A stretch of 64,000 nucleotides of DNA from CBDDIP01 sp965229005 (GTDB lineage: Bacteria > Actinomycetota > Acidimicrobiia > Acidimicrobiales > Ilumatobacteraceae), in assembly GCA_965229005.1 (NCBI GenBank), contig CBDDIP010000002.1, positions 1,860,001-1,924,000 on the forward strand. The letters are read 5' to 3'. The notes under the pieces were generated by a model, which did not search any database, had not been told where the DNA came from, and saw only the letters and a program-made list of their open reading frames with translations. The position numbers and the translations under genes were made by a program. Shown one piece after another: positions 54,761 to 63,927 of the stretch; positions within the stretch are counted from its first letter, which is position 1; each line of letters opens with the position of its first letter.

Positions 54761-56124
54761 CCGAGACGACCGAGTCCGACGCATCAGCGGCGGCGACGCC
54801 GACGCCGAGCACCGCCAACGCGCGCCTCGGCGCCAACTACCGCAAGGTGTTCACCGCCAGCGTCATCAGCAACCTCGGTGACGGTGTCGCACAGATCGGC
54901 TACCCGTGGATGGCCTCCGCGGTCACCCGCAACCCGGTGCTCGTCGCCATGGTCGCCGTCGCCCAGCGCCTGCCGTGGCTGCTGTTCACGCTGCCCGCCG
55001 GCGTGATCACCGACCGGGTCGACCGCCGCAAGCTCATGGTGCGCATGGACCTGCTGCGTGGCCTGCTCACCACGGGCGTCGTCTTCGCCATCGTCACGAT
55101 GGGCGACGGCCTGCCGAAGCCCGACCGACTCGACGACGTCGTCGGCACACGCGCCGGCCTCTACGTCGTCCTCCTCATCGGCAGCCTCCTGCTCGGATGC
55201 GCCGAGGTGCTTCGCGACAACTCGGCGCAGACCATCGTGCCGTCGATCGTCCACCCCGACCAGCTCGAGCGGGCCAACGGGCGCATGTGGTCGGCCGAGC
55301 AAGTGGCCAACACCTTCGTCGGCCCGCCGCTCGGCAGTCTGCTGCTGGCCGCGGCGTTCTTCCTCCCGTTCGTGCTCGACGCGACATCGTTCTTCGCCGC
55401 TGCCGGACTGATCTTCCTCGTCGCCGGCAACTTCCGCGCCCGGCCGATCGACGCGCCCAAGCCCGCACGCGGCGAGTGGAAGGGCGAGCTGCGCGAAGGC
55501 GTGCGTTGGCTGTGGCACCACGAGCTGCTGCGCCCGATGGCGATCACCCTCGGCATCCTCAATGCGCTGAACGCGATGCAGTTCGGCACGCTCATCCTGT
55601 TCGCCCAAGAAGTGCTGCGCACCTCGCCGTTCGAGTTCGCCGTCCTGTCGATGGGAGCGGCCATCGGCGGCGTGGCCGGCGGGTTCCTCGCCCCGAAGAT
55701 CAGTCGCACGCTCGGCAGCGGCCCGTCGCTGTGGCTGACGCTGATCTCCGGCGTCGTGCTGCCGCTGCCGATCGCGTTCACCAGCACGTGGCCGCTCGTG
55801 TTCGTCGTCCTGGCGATCAGCACCCTGTTCGGCATCGTCTGGAACGTGATCACCGTGTCGCTGCGACAGACGATCATCCCCAACCACCTGCTCGGCCGGG
55901 TGAACAGCGTCTACCGCTTCTTCGGCTGGGGGATGATGCCGATCGGCACCGCACTTGGCGGCGTGATCGTGGCCGTGATGGAGCACCTCACCGACCGCGA
56001 GACTGCTCTGCGTTCACCGTGGGTGGTCTCGGCCGCCCTCGGACTGCTGCTGATGCTGTACGCCGTGCCTCGCCTGACCACCGAACGGATGGACCGGGCG
56101 AGAGCCGAAGCCCTGGCCCGCTGA
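54757..56124 (+). CDS. MFS exporter (EntS-like)
   Basis: This 455-aa major-facilitator protein starts at GTG 54757 in the ArsR stop. It has about twelve membrane segments, the loop motif TDRVDRRKLMVRMD between helices 2 and 3, and later LLGRVNSVYRFFGWGMMPIG. The sequence is close to the EntS-like drug/siderophore exporter group. The substrate is not predictable; pairing with an ArsR regulator suggests inducible efflux. Confidence 0.85.
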   Translation: MTETTESDASAAATPTPSTANARLGANYRKVFTASVISNLGDGVAQIGYPWMASAVTRNPVLVAMVAVAQRLPWLLFTLPAGVITDRVDRRKLMVRMDLLRGLLTTGVVFAIVTMGDGLPKPDRLDDVVGTRAGLYVVLLIGSLLLGCAEVLRDNSAQTIVPSIVHPDQLERANGRMWSAEQVANTFVGPPLGSLLLAAAFFLPFVLDATSFFAAAGLIFLVAGNFRARPIDAPKPARGEWKGELREGVRWLWHHELLRPMAITLGILNALNAMQFGTLILFAQEVLRTSPFEFAVLSMGAAIGGVAGGFLAPKISRTLGSGPSLWLTLISGVVLPLPIAFTSTWPLVFVVLAISTLFGIVWNVITVSLRQTIIPNHLLGRVNSVYRFFGWGMMPIGTALGGVIVAVMEHLTDRETALRSPWVVSAALGLLLMLYAVPRLTTERMDRARAEALAR

Positions 56125-56208
56125 CCGCGAGCCGACCAACCGCCACGCCGACCTTGAGCACGGCGACCGCGATGCCGATGAACACAGCAGCGATCGCAGG
56201 AGGCGGAG

Positions 56209-56814
56209 ATGAACACGACATCAGTTCGAGCGAAGGCGGCGACCTTGCTCATCGGCGCGGCACTGGCCATGGCCGCGTGCGGGTCTGACAGCCCCAGCAG
56301 TGCCAACACGTCCAACACGGGCCCGGTGGACGCCGGCACGTCGCCGAGCACCACCATCGAGGTCGTCACGGAACTGCCCGAGCTGACCGGCGCACAGATC
56401 TGTGCCGCGGTCGACGCGGCCACCGTCAGCGCGGCCCTCGGCCTGCAGATCACCGAGGCTCGGCCCGATGACTCGGCCACTCCGCAGTGCGCGTACATCT
56501 ACACCGCGCCCAGCGGCGCGTCGTCGAACCTGACGATCGCGCAGATGCGCTCGACCGAGGAGCTCGGCGGCCGCACCGACAAGGACGCGTTCACCTACGT
56601 CGTCGGACTCAACCAGGGCGCGCCCGGCGAGGTGCAACTGACCGACGTCGACGTCGCCGGCAACCGCACCGTTCACCTGACCGGCGCCGCGCTGCACTTC
56701 GGCGTGATGCAGGTCCAGTCGCGCATCATCACCGTCGTCCTCCCCGTGACCGATGCCGACGGCGTCGCGTTCGAGGCGTTGCTCGTCGCCATCGCGCCCA
56801 AGCTCGCGACCTGA
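56209..56814 (+). CDS. DUF3558-like secreted lipoprotein
   Basis: This 201-aa protein (ATG 56209 after AGGAGGCGGAG) has a lipoprotein signal (LLIGAALAMAACGS) with lipobox MAAC. A domain (ICAAVDAATVSAALGLQITEA ... TPQCAYIYTAPSG ... NRTVHL) matches the DUF3558 pattern of actinobacterial lipoproteins with two conserved Cys. Function is unknown. Confidence 0.7.
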   Translation: MNTTSVRAKAATLLIGAALAMAACGSDSPSSANTSNTGPVDAGTSPSTTIEVVTELPELTGAQICAAVDAATVSAALGLQITEARPDDSATPQCAYIYTAPSGASSNLTIAQMRSTEELGGRTDKDAFTYVVGLNQGAPGEVQLTDVDVAGNRTVHLTGAALHFGVMQVQSRIITVVLPVTDADGVAFEALLVAIAPKLAT

Positions 56815-56861
56815 CCAACCGCCTGACCCGAACAGAGCAGGAACCGCGAACCGGGCGGGCA

Positions 56862-56879
56862 GTGTCGGCGTACCGACAC
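56862..56879. repeat. short hairpin between two lipoprotein genes
   Basis: GTGTCGG-CGTA-CCGACAC is a 7-bp perfect stem. TAGTGT at 56911-56916, 33 nt before the next ATG, could be a -10 element. The 134-nt gap holds nothing else I can support. Confidence 0.3.
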
Positions 56880-56948
56880 CACACGAGATCCCCGGTGACG
56901 AGCGACCAGTAGTGTCGTGCGAGATCGGGACGGCAACTGGGAGGGTCA

Positions 56949-57764
56949 ATGTCGACGAAGCATTTTCGACTGGCAAGGCTGTGCGCGCCGATGACGTTGG
57001 CGGCGCTGCTGTTCGCGGGCTGCGGCTCCGACAACAAGGCAAGCGACGCGACCGAGACGCCGTCCACCGACGACGCCAAGGCGCAGGCGCTCGCTGAGTA
57101 CTGCGCCCAACCCGACGAGGCGCGCAAGCCCGACCTCGAGACGGCCGATGGCATCAAGCAGAAGCTGAAGAACCTGCGCTCGGTCGAAGCCGCGGTGCCG
57201 GCCGATCTGGTCGACGACTTCAACGCGGCCATCCCCCTGCTGGAGTCCATCGAGCTGACCTTCATCGCCAACGGCAACGGTGCAGCCAGTCTCGACGACG
57301 CGACCTCGCCCTACCAGGTCTTCCTGGCCGAGCACCCCGAGGCGAAGGCCGCCAACGAGGCGATCAGCGCCTGGCTCGGCGACGCCTGCGGCGGCGGCAG
57401 CGGCACCGAGACGCCCGGTCGCAACGGTGGCGAGTCCACCGCCAGCGCCGACCAGGCCAAGGCCGACTACTGCGCCCAACTCGCTGCCGATGGCACACCC
57501 GACCTCGAGTCGGCTGACGGCCTCTCGGCGGCGCTGAACCGCCTGAGCCTGCTGCAGCCCGCGGTGCCGGCGGACCTGGCCACCGACTTCTCGACGACGC
57601 TGGCGCTGTTCACCGCCAAGGCCGCATCGTTCACGCAGTTCGGCGACACGCCCGACGCGCTCACCGCAGACGGCTCGCCGTACGCCACCTTCATCGATCA
57701 GAACCCCGACGCCAAGGGCTCCGTCACTCGGATCACCGAGTGGGCTGCCGGCGTCTGCGGCTGA
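56949..57764 (+). CDS. secreted lipoprotein with internal duplication
   Basis: This 271-aa lipoprotein (LCAPMTLAALLFAGCGS, lipobox FAGC) starts at ATG 56949 after GGGAGG. Two related units of about 95 residues follow. The first runs from AEYCAQPDEARKPDLETADG to AISAWLGDACG, the second from ADYCAQLAADGTPDLESADG to ITEWAAGVCG. Each has one Cys at each end and AVPADL in the middle. They arose by tandem duplication. Function is unknown. Confidence 0.65.
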   Translation: MSTKHFRLARLCAPMTLAALLFAGCGSDNKASDATETPSTDDAKAQALAEYCAQPDEARKPDLETADGIKQKLKNLRSVEAAVPADLVDDFNAAIPLLESIELTFIANGNGAASLDDATSPYQVFLAEHPEAKAANEAISAWLGDACGGGSGTETPGRNGGESTASADQAKADYCAQLAADGTPDLESADGLSAALNRLSLLQPAVPADLATDFSTTLALFTAKAASFTQFGDTPDALTADGSPYATFIDQNPDAKGSVTRITEWAAGVCG

Positions 57765-57791
57765 CCGCCGCAGACGCCCGCACGCCGGCGA

Positions 57792-59057
57792 TCACGCCTT
57801 CTGGGTGCCGACCTTCAAGTCCTTGAAGGCCGACGTCGAGTCGATGCCGGCATCCTTCGGCAAGCCGAGCACGCGCTCGCCGACGATGTTGCGCATCACC
57901 TCGTCGGACCCGCCGGCGATGCGACCGCCCGGTGTGCCGAGGATGATCTGGCTCCACTGGTAGGTGCCCCACTCGCCTGAGTCGGCGATCAACTTCGGCC
58001 CGAGCACGCTCGAGACGAAGTCGCCGAGGCGCTTCATGTTCAACGTGCCGGCCAGCTTCGCGATGCTCATCTCCGGGCCCGGCAGCTGGCCGGCCTTGAT
58101 CTTGTCCATCGCCCGCTGGTTGTTGTAGCCCGACACGCGCTGGTGGATGATCAGGTTGGCGAGCTCGTTGCGAACCAGCGGATCCTCGTTGAGGCCGTAG
58201 TGCTTGACCATCTCGATCACGCGGCCGTACAAGTTCACCCCGCCACCGCCGCCGCCACCCGCACCGATTGCGGCACGCTCGTTCATCAGCGTGGTGAGCG
58301 CGACGTTCCAACCGTTGTTGACGTCGCCGAGGCGATGGTCGTCGCGCACGCGCACTTCGGTGAAGAAGACCTCGTTGAAGCTCGCTCCACCGGTCATCTG
58401 CCGCAGCGGACGCACCTCCACGCCGGGCGCGTGCATGTCGACGATGAAGCCGGTGAGGCCCTTGTGCTTGGGCATGTCGGCGTCGGTGCGGGCGATGATC
58501 TCGCCGATGTCGCTGTACTGCGCGCCGGTGGTCCACACCTTCTGCCCGGTGATGATCCACTCGTCGCCGTCGCGCTCGGCCTTCGTCTGCAGGCTCGCCA
58601 GGTCGCTGCCGGCACCGGGCTCGCTGAACAGCTGACAGCCGACGAGGTCGCCGCGGTACATCTTCGTCAGGTAGAGGTCCTTCGCCGTCTCGCTGGCGTG
58701 GGCCAGGATCGTCGGGGCGACCATGCCGAGGCCGATCGTGAACGCGCTCTGATTGGGGATCTGGTACTGACCCTCGAGCTGGTTCCAGATGCGCTCGTAG
58801 CTGTTCGGCAGGCCGCGGCCGCCGTACGCCTCGGGCCCGGTGATCCAGCCGAAGCCGGCGTCGAACTTCTTGCGCCGCCAGTCGCACGCCTTCGCCACGT
58901 CCTCCAGCTCGGCGGCGCGGTCCTTCTCCTCGAACATCGCGACCTTGTCGGAGCCCTCGCCCCACACGAACTTCTTCTCGGCCTCGCGGCGCTTGGCGTT
59001 GGCGTCGAGGAAGGCGCGGGCTTCGGCCTCGAAGGCTTCGGGAGTGATCTGGCTCAT
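57792..59057 (-). CDS. acyl-CoA dehydrogenase-family protein
   Basis: This 421-aa flavoenzyme starts at ATG 59057. Typical segments are GWITGPEAYGGRGLP, LFSEPGAGSDLASLQTKAERDGDEWIITGQKVWTTGAQ, VFFTEVRVRDDHRLGDVNNGW, and the C-terminal GGRIAGGSDEVMRNIVGERVLGLP. A Gly-run insert (AGGGGGGGV) sits near residue 270. It oxidises an acyl-CoA with FAD; chain length and pathway are unknown. It is convergent with the duplicated lipoprotein gene, 27 nt apart. Confidence 0.88.
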   Translation of the reverse strand: MSQITPEAFEAEARAFLDANAKRREAEKKFVWGEGSDKVAMFEEKDRAAELEDVAKACDWRRKKFDAGFGWITGPEAYGGRGLPNSYERIWNQLEGQYQIPNQSAFTIGLGMVAPTILAHASETAKDLYLTKMYRGDLVGCQLFSEPGAGSDLASLQTKAERDGDEWIITGQKVWTTGAQYSDIGEIIARTDADMPKHKGLTGFIVDMHAPGVEVRPLRQMTGGASFNEVFFTEVRVRDDHRLGDVNNGWNVALTTLMNERAAIGAGGGGGGGVNLYGRVIEMVKHYGLNEDPLVRNELANLIIHQRVSGYNNQRAMDKIKAGQLPGPEMSIAKLAGTLNMKRLGDFVSSVLGPKLIADSGEWGTYQWSQIILGTPGGRIAGGSDEVMRNIVGERVLGLPKDAGIDSTSAFKDLKVGTQKA

Positions 59058-59151
59058 GAGCGCGAACGGTAGCGGTGACGACCGGCACAGCTCGATCCGG
59101 AGCGATCGGGAATTGCTGAGGAATTCGCATCGGAGTTCGGAGTTGCGGACA

Positions 59152-59184
59152 TACCTAGACCTGCTCACGTGGGAGAAATAGGTA
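59152..59184. promoter_or_regulatory. inverted repeat in the gap 59058-59273
   Basis: TACCTA and TAGGTA (6-bp arms, 21 nt apart) flank CTCACGTGGGAG in the 216-nt divergent gap. This could be an operator for either side. No clear -10 is seen. Confidence 0.2.
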
Positions 59185-59273
59185 CATCAGCGGATGTGCC
59201 CATCTACCTCAGAGGACCATCCTGAAGACACAGCCACCAGCGCCCGAAACGCAGCACCCAGACGGAGCCCACC

Positions 59274-59468
59274 ATGTACACCGACTTCACCGCCAACTAC
59301 CGCATCGCCACCCAGCGCCAGAGCGAGATCCGCGCTCGTGCCGCCGTCGGCAGGTTCCCTCGACTCATCACAGGTCGGATCCAGCGAAGTACACCGCGCC
59401 TCGCGCCCGTCATCGGTCTCTCCTCCCCGCGAGACCGCGTGACGCAGCCCGAAGCCCGTGTCGCTTGA
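59274..59468 (+). CDS. small basic protein
   Basis: This 64-aa protein starts at ATG 59274 after GGAG and begins MYTDFTANYRIATQRQSEIRA. It has no recognisable domain. A strong hairpin begins 14 nt past the stop, which supports it as a real short gene or leader. It lies just upstream of a large LAL regulator. Confidence 0.45.
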   Translation: MYTDFTANYRIATQRQSEIRARAAVGRFPRLITGRIQRSTPRLAPVIGLSSPRDRVTQPEARVA

Positions 59469-59481
59469 TCAGCACCAGCGG

Positions 59482-59509
59482 CACCAGACGGGCGTGAGCC
59501 CGTCTGGTG
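59482..59509 (+). terminator. hairpin after the small gene
   Basis: CACCAGACGGGC-GTGA-GCCCGTCTGGTG is a perfect 12-bp stem with a 4-nt loop. It lies between the small gene and the preferred LAL start, so it may limit read-through. No T-tract is present. Confidence 0.55.
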
Positions 59510-59553
59510 CTGCGGCGCGCCCCGCTCAAACCGCGGGCGATAGCGTCAACGGA

Positions 59554-62271
59554 GTGTTGCGAGGACGGGCTGGCCTCTCCCCGGTGATGGTCGGCCGCGC
59601 GTCGGCCCTCAACCGCTTGATCGGTCTCGTCGAAGCCGCCGAGATCGCCAGCAGCGACGGTCCGGAGATCGCCCTCGTGTCCGGCGAGGCCGGTGTCGGC
59701 AAGACCCGCCTGCTGCGCGAGCTGGTCGCCGAGGTGCCTGCCGATGTCACCGTGCTCACGGCGCACGCACAACCCGGCTCGCTGGGCCGGCCGTTCGACG
59801 TGGTCGCCGGGCTCAGCGCACCAGGCGTCGATCCGGCCATCGGTGTGCTCGATCACGTCGGCTCGCTGGTGGAGCACGGGCGGGTCGTGCTGATCATCGA
59901 GGACATCCACTGGGCGGATGCGGACAGCGTGCACATCATCGAGCAGATCGCTCGCCAGCCGTGGCCGCGCCTCGTGCTCGTGGCCACCTACCGGCCGGGT
60001 GATCTGTCCCGCAAGGCGCCGGGCGGTGAGCTGCTGCTCGGCCTCGAGCGTCAGCACACGGTCGAGCAGCTCCGCCTCGACCGTCTCGATCGCGCCGAGG
60101 TCGGGGCGATGCTCACCGCCATCAGCACCGGGCCGCCGTCGTCGGCCGCCGTCGACGCGGTGTTCCGTCGCAGCGGTGGCAACCCGTTCGTCGTCGAAGA
60201 GCTGCTGCGTTGCTGCGGGCCCGATGCGTGCACCGACGACCTGCTCTCAGCGCAGCTGCCGTGGTCGCTCGACGAGGCGATCCGTCAGCAGTTGAGCGGT
60301 CTGCAGAGCGACCCCCGACGCGTCGTCGACGTGCTCGCGGTCTACGCCGATCCGGCGCCGTTCGACGTGTTGCAGGCCGTCACCGAGTTGGCCGACGCGG
60401 CACTGGTCGCTGCCCTGCAGCAACTGGTCGACGTCGGCATCGTCATCGAGAGCAGTGACGACACGTTCTGGTTCGCGCACGCGCTGATGGCCGATGCGGT
60501 GCACCAGCAGCTGCTCGGCCGTGAGCGCCGTCGGCTGCACGAGCGGTCGCTGGCGGCGCTGCGGGCGATGCCCAACGCCGACCACGCGTCGCTCGCCCGC
60601 CACGCGCTCGGCGCGGGCCAGTACGAACAGATCCCCGGGATCGCGCGTGAAGGCGTGCGCCGCTACCTCGCTCGCGGCGCATCGTTCCAGGCGTTGCGAT
60701 TGGCGAGCGACGCGTTGGCCGAAGCACCCGACGATCCGGAGCTGCTCGGTGTCGCCACCGACGCGGCGTGGCGCCTGCAGTTCGGCACCGAAGCACTCGG
60801 CTTCGCCCGCCGGTGGTTGGAGGTGGCCAACACCGACATCGACCGCGTCGAGGCGCGTCGCTTCGCCAGTCGTGTGCTCCACGAGCTCGGCGAGCTGGAG
60901 CAGCGCGACGCCGCGCTGGCCGACCTCATCGACTTCGCCGAGGCGCTGCCCGACGGTCTGGCCAAGGGTCGGGCGATCGGCGCCGTCGCCCAGATCCACA
61001 TGATCAGCGGCCACGGGCCGATCGCCATCGAGTGGGCCGAGCGGGCCTTGGCCTTCGCCAACCGCAACGCCGATGAATGGCTGCGCGCTCAGGCGTTGGT
61101 CGAGCGCAACTCGGCGTGGGGCGGGAACCTGGAGTTCGTCGACCTCGAGCAGAACCTGCTGGAGGCGCGCGACGCGGCGCGCTCCGTCGGCGACGCCGTG
61201 CTCGAGAGTCGAGCGTTGAACAACCTGCTGTCGGTGATCGCCCCGCACTCGGCACGTGCCGCGTGGGCGCGCCACGAGCTGACGGTGGCGGCGAAGTCGT
61301 GCGGCCTCGATCGCATGGGCGAGGCGATGCGAGCCATGTACGAGAGCGAGGCTGCGTACGGCTCGGGTGACATGCGGTTGATGCGTCAGTCCGTCGCCGA
61401 GGCGTCACAGTTCTGGGCGGCGTCCACGAAGGAGCACTGCAGCCACCTCGCGCTGCTCGCCGATCTCGCCGTCGAAGAGGGTCGGGTGAACGACGCGGAT
61501 GCCGCCATCGAGTCGCTGCTGCAGTCGCGACGCGATCGCGACGAGCACGAGGACATCACGCGCGTGCAGCTCACCGCGGCGATGCTGCGGCAGGATCGGC
61601 CGGCGGTGGTCGCCGTGCTGGATCGAATCGCGTCGTCGCAGCCGCCGACGGTGCCGACCACTGCGCTGTGGATGGGCATCGACACGACGGTCGTCGCGCT
61701 CATCGCCGGCGTTCCGGCGCCTGTCGTGCGCGCCAAGGTGCTCGACCAGTGGTTCGTCAGGCACTACGCCCGTGAGAACGTGCTGCGCCACGTCGCCGGT
61801 CTGCTCTCGCTGGCCGAGGGTCGTCACGCCGATGCGGTTGTCGAACTGGAGCTCGCGCTGGCCACCATCGACCCGCAGGTCTACGTGCCGCTGCGCGGTT
61901 CGCTACGCACCGGGCTCGCTGCTGCTCGCCTCGCCGCTGGCGATCGCGCCGGCGCGTTGGAGGCGGCGAAGGAAGCGGTCACCATCGACCTCGTCGGTTG
62001 GCCGGGTTGGCGCCGTGACCGCGCCGAGGCCTTGTTGCGCCGGCTCGAAGGGCACCAACGCTCCGACGGCGAGCTCACCGCACGAGAGCGGGAGGTGTCG
62101 GCGCTGATCGCCGAAGGATTGACCAACGGCCAGCTCGCCGAGCGCCTGTTCATCTCACCGAAGACTGCGGCCGTGCACGTCTCCAACATCCTGATGAAGC
62201 TCGGCCTGTCCGGCCGCGCCGAGATCGCCGCCTGGGCCGTCCGCCACGACGCTCTCTTCCTCGCCCACTGA
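59554..62271 (+). CDS. LAL-type LuxR regulator with AAA ATPase
   Basis: This roughly 905-aa large ATP-binding LuxR regulator has Walker A in VSGEAGVGKTRLLRE near 43-51, Walker B LIIEDIHWADADS near 115-127 and a long helical/TPR-like middle. The C-terminal LuxR HTH is ELTAREREVSALIAEGLTNGQLAERLFISPKTAAVHVSNILMKLGLSGRAEI (about 842-893). GTG 59554 was chosen since an upstream GTG (59458) would make the protein start inside the hairpin. ATG 59587 is another option. The ligand and target genes are unknown. Confidence 0.85.
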   Translation: MLRGRAGLSPVMVGRASALNRLIGLVEAAEIASSDGPEIALVSGEAGVGKTRLLRELVAEVPADVTVLTAHAQPGSLGRPFDVVAGLSAPGVDPAIGVLDHVGSLVEHGRVVLIIEDIHWADADSVHIIEQIARQPWPRLVLVATYRPGDLSRKAPGGELLLGLERQHTVEQLRLDRLDRAEVGAMLTAISTGPPSSAAVDAVFRRSGGNPFVVEELLRCCGPDACTDDLLSAQLPWSLDEAIRQQLSGLQSDPRRVVDVLAVYADPAPFDVLQAVTELADAALVAALQQLVDVGIVIESSDDTFWFAHALMADAVHQQLLGRERRRLHERSLAALRAMPNADHASLARHALGAGQYEQIPGIAREGVRRYLARGASFQALRLASDALAEAPDDPELLGVATDAAWRLQFGTEALGFARRWLEVANTDIDRVEARRFASRVLHELGELEQRDAALADLIDFAEALPDGLAKGRAIGAVAQIHMISGHGPIAIEWAERALAFANRNADEWLRAQALVERNSAWGGNLEFVDLEQNLLEARDAARSVGDAVLESRALNNLLSVIAPHSARAAWARHELTVAAKSCGLDRMGEAMRAMYESEAAYGSGDMRLMRQSVAEASQFWAASTKEHCSHLALLADLAVEEGRVNDADAAIESLLQSRRDRDEHEDITRVQLTAAMLRQDRPAVVAVLDRIASSQPPTVPTTALWMGIDTTVVALIAGVPAPVVRAKVLDQWFVRHYARENVLRHVAGLLSLAEGRHADAVVELELALATIDPQVYVPLRGSLRTGLAAARLAAGDRAGALEAAKEAVTIDLVGWPGWRRDRAEALLRRLEGHQRSDGELTAREREVSALIAEGLTNGQLAERLFISPKTAAVHVSNILMKLGLSGRAEIAAWAVRHDALFLAH

Positions 62272-62324
62272 CCCGGCCTCGCGAGGCTGGGCCGGGTTGG
62301 TGGGGGAGCACTACAGTTCGGCGC

Positions 62325-62780
62325 ATGGGTCAACTGGTGTCGGTGATCGAACGTCCGAGCTCGCATCCGGGCATGGTGCGCTTCGAGGCGAACCGCAACC
62401 TGACGGGCATGGGCCACGAGCACTTCCGCACGCTCGATGACGCCATCGGTCCGCGTCCGGCCGCATCGCTCGCTCGCATGCTGATCGGCACCGGCCACGT
62501 CGACGCGGTGCACATCTTCGGCAACATCATCACGGTCGACGTCGCCAAGGGATTCACCGCTGCCGGCCTGTCCGACATCGTGCGCGACATGTACCAGTAC
62601 TGGAAGCCGGGCATGGAGCCGCCGTCCTTCGAGGACCTGCAACCCGCCGACGCGCCCGCGGAGGCCGGTGCTGCTCCCGTTGCCGGTGGTGCCGCCCCGT
62701 CGGCCTACGAGTCGTTGGTCCCCGCCATCCTGCGCGACCGCAGCGCTGCTGCGTTGGCCAAGTGGAAGGCCAGCCACTAA
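62325..62780 (+). CDS. Nfu/NifU N-terminal-like protein
   Basis: This 151-aa protein has the pattern NRNLTGMGHEHFRTLDDAI...ASLARMLIGTGHVDAVHIFGNIITVDVAKG, close to the N-terminal domain of Nfu iron-sulphur carriers. The Cys-containing C-terminal NifU domain is absent; the end is an Ala/Pro-rich linker and a helix (YESLVPAILRDRSAAALAKW). It may be an Nfu-N adaptor. It overlaps the convergent oxidoreductase gene by 4 nt. Confidence 0.6.
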   Translation: MGQLVSVIERPSSHPGMVRFEANRNLTGMGHEHFRTLDDAIGPRPAASLARMLIGTGHVDAVHIFGNIITVDVAKGFTAAGLSDIVRDMYQYWKPGMEPPSFEDLQPADAPAEAGAAPVAGGAAPSAYESLVPAILRDRSAAALAKWKASH

Positions 62781-63754
62781 CCCCGAACGGCGTTGGCGAA
62801 CGCTTCCAGTTCGCGCGGGATGTCCGGTCCGGCGGGTTGGTAGGCGATCTCGGTGAGGCCGTGCGCCTCCATCTCCTCGAGCCGAGCGCGCAGCTGGGGC
62901 GGTGAGAACACCGCTCCCATCGCCTTGAGGAACTCCGGTGTGATGAACGGCGCGTCGCGCTCGTTGAGCGCGATCAGGTGACGGTCGTGGATGGCGAGGT
63001 GGCGTTCGTCGGCGGGCAGGTCGGCGTATGCCTCCACCCATGCCTCACCGTTGGGCAGGTCGCTCATCGGGCGGCCGTTCTCCGACCAGAAGTGGTAGAA
63101 GACCGCGGCGCCGCTGCCGGCCGCGTCGAGCACGCGCTGCGAGCCGGCCGACTCGCCGTCCTCGAGCACCGTGCCGAACAGCAGGTAGGCCTCGCGGTCG
63201 AAGCCGGGCACCGGGTTGCCACCGGCGATGAACACACCGTCGGCCATCGCCTTCGCCGTGGCGATGCCCTTCGGTCCGGCTGCACCGAGGAGGAACGGCA
63301 CCTCGATCGGGCGCGGCGCGCCGTAGCCCTCCGGGTGGATCATCTGCATCTTGCCGCCCTCCCACAGCACGATCTCGCCGCGCAGCAGTGCTCGCACCGT
63401 GGTCACGTACGTGGCGACGTCGGCCCACTTCAACGGCTTCTGCCCGAGGGAGAAGCGGCCGGTGAACCCGGTGCCGACGGCCACCGAGACGCGGTTCGGG
63501 CCGGCCAGCTCGACGAGCGTGGCGATCGCTGCTGCCGTGGCCATCGGGTGGCGCAGGCTGGGGATCAACACCCCCGGCCCGAGCCCGATCGTGCTCGTGC
63601 GATCAGCCGCGCGGGCCAGCGTCACCCACACGTCGGGGTACAGCGCCGGCGAGTCGTACAGCCAGGCGCGCTGGTAGCCCAACTGCTCGGCGATGCGCAC
63701 GTGCTCCGGCGTGGCCATGGACGTTGCGAACGCGCACGACATCTCCAGCGTCAT
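62777..63754 (-). CDS. LLM-family F420-dependent-type oxidoreductase
   Basis: This 325-aa luciferase-like monooxygenase-family protein starts at ATG 63754 after GGGAG. It has a TIM-barrel pattern: CAFATSMATPEHVRIAEQLGYQRAWLYDSPA, IGLGPGVLIPSLRHPMATAAAIATL, VSVAVGTGFTGRFSLG and PFLLGAAGPKGIATAKAMADGV. These features are typical of F420-dependent members in actinobacteria. The substrate is unknown. Confidence 0.82.
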   Translation of the reverse strand: MTLEMSCAFATSMATPEHVRIAEQLGYQRAWLYDSPALYPDVWVTLARAADRTSTIGLGPGVLIPSLRHPMATAAAIATLVELAGPNRVSVAVGTGFTGRFSLGQKPLKWADVATYVTTVRALLRGEIVLWEGGKMQMIHPEGYGAPRPIEVPFLLGAAGPKGIATAKAMADGVFIAGGNPVPGFDREAYLLFGTVLEDGESAGSQRVLDAAGSGAAVFYHFWSENGRPMSDLPNGEAWVEAYADLPADERHLAIHDRHLIALNERDAPFITPEFLKAMGAVFSPPQLRARLEEMEAHGLTEIAYQPAGPDIPRELEAFANAVRG

Positions 63755-63825
63755 CGAACACTCCCATCGACTCGATCCCCGCCGGGACTGTAGATGGAGG
63801 CAGTGGTCCAGCCGGTCGCCGCCGG

Positions 63826-63871
63826 TTCTGGGCGGGATTTTTACCGTTTCCGAGAAGGATCCCGCCCAGAA
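63826..63871. repeat. 13-bp perfect inverted repeat at the right edge
   Basis: TTCTGGGCGGGAT and ATCCCGCCCAGAA are separated by a 20-nt loop that includes TTTTACC. It lies in the divergent gap upstream of the oxidoreductase gene. It could be a repeat element or operator. Confidence 0.5.
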
Positions 63872-63927
63872 GCGGGCATGGATGGCCGCGCTCGACAGTC
63901 GTACGTGTGTTCGACTACGGTCACGCG

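Noticed and set aside
54784..55986. Long minus-strand frame over the MFS gene
   Set aside because: Glu/Asp/Arg-rich mirror of a membrane protein; the plus strand has the MFS motifs.
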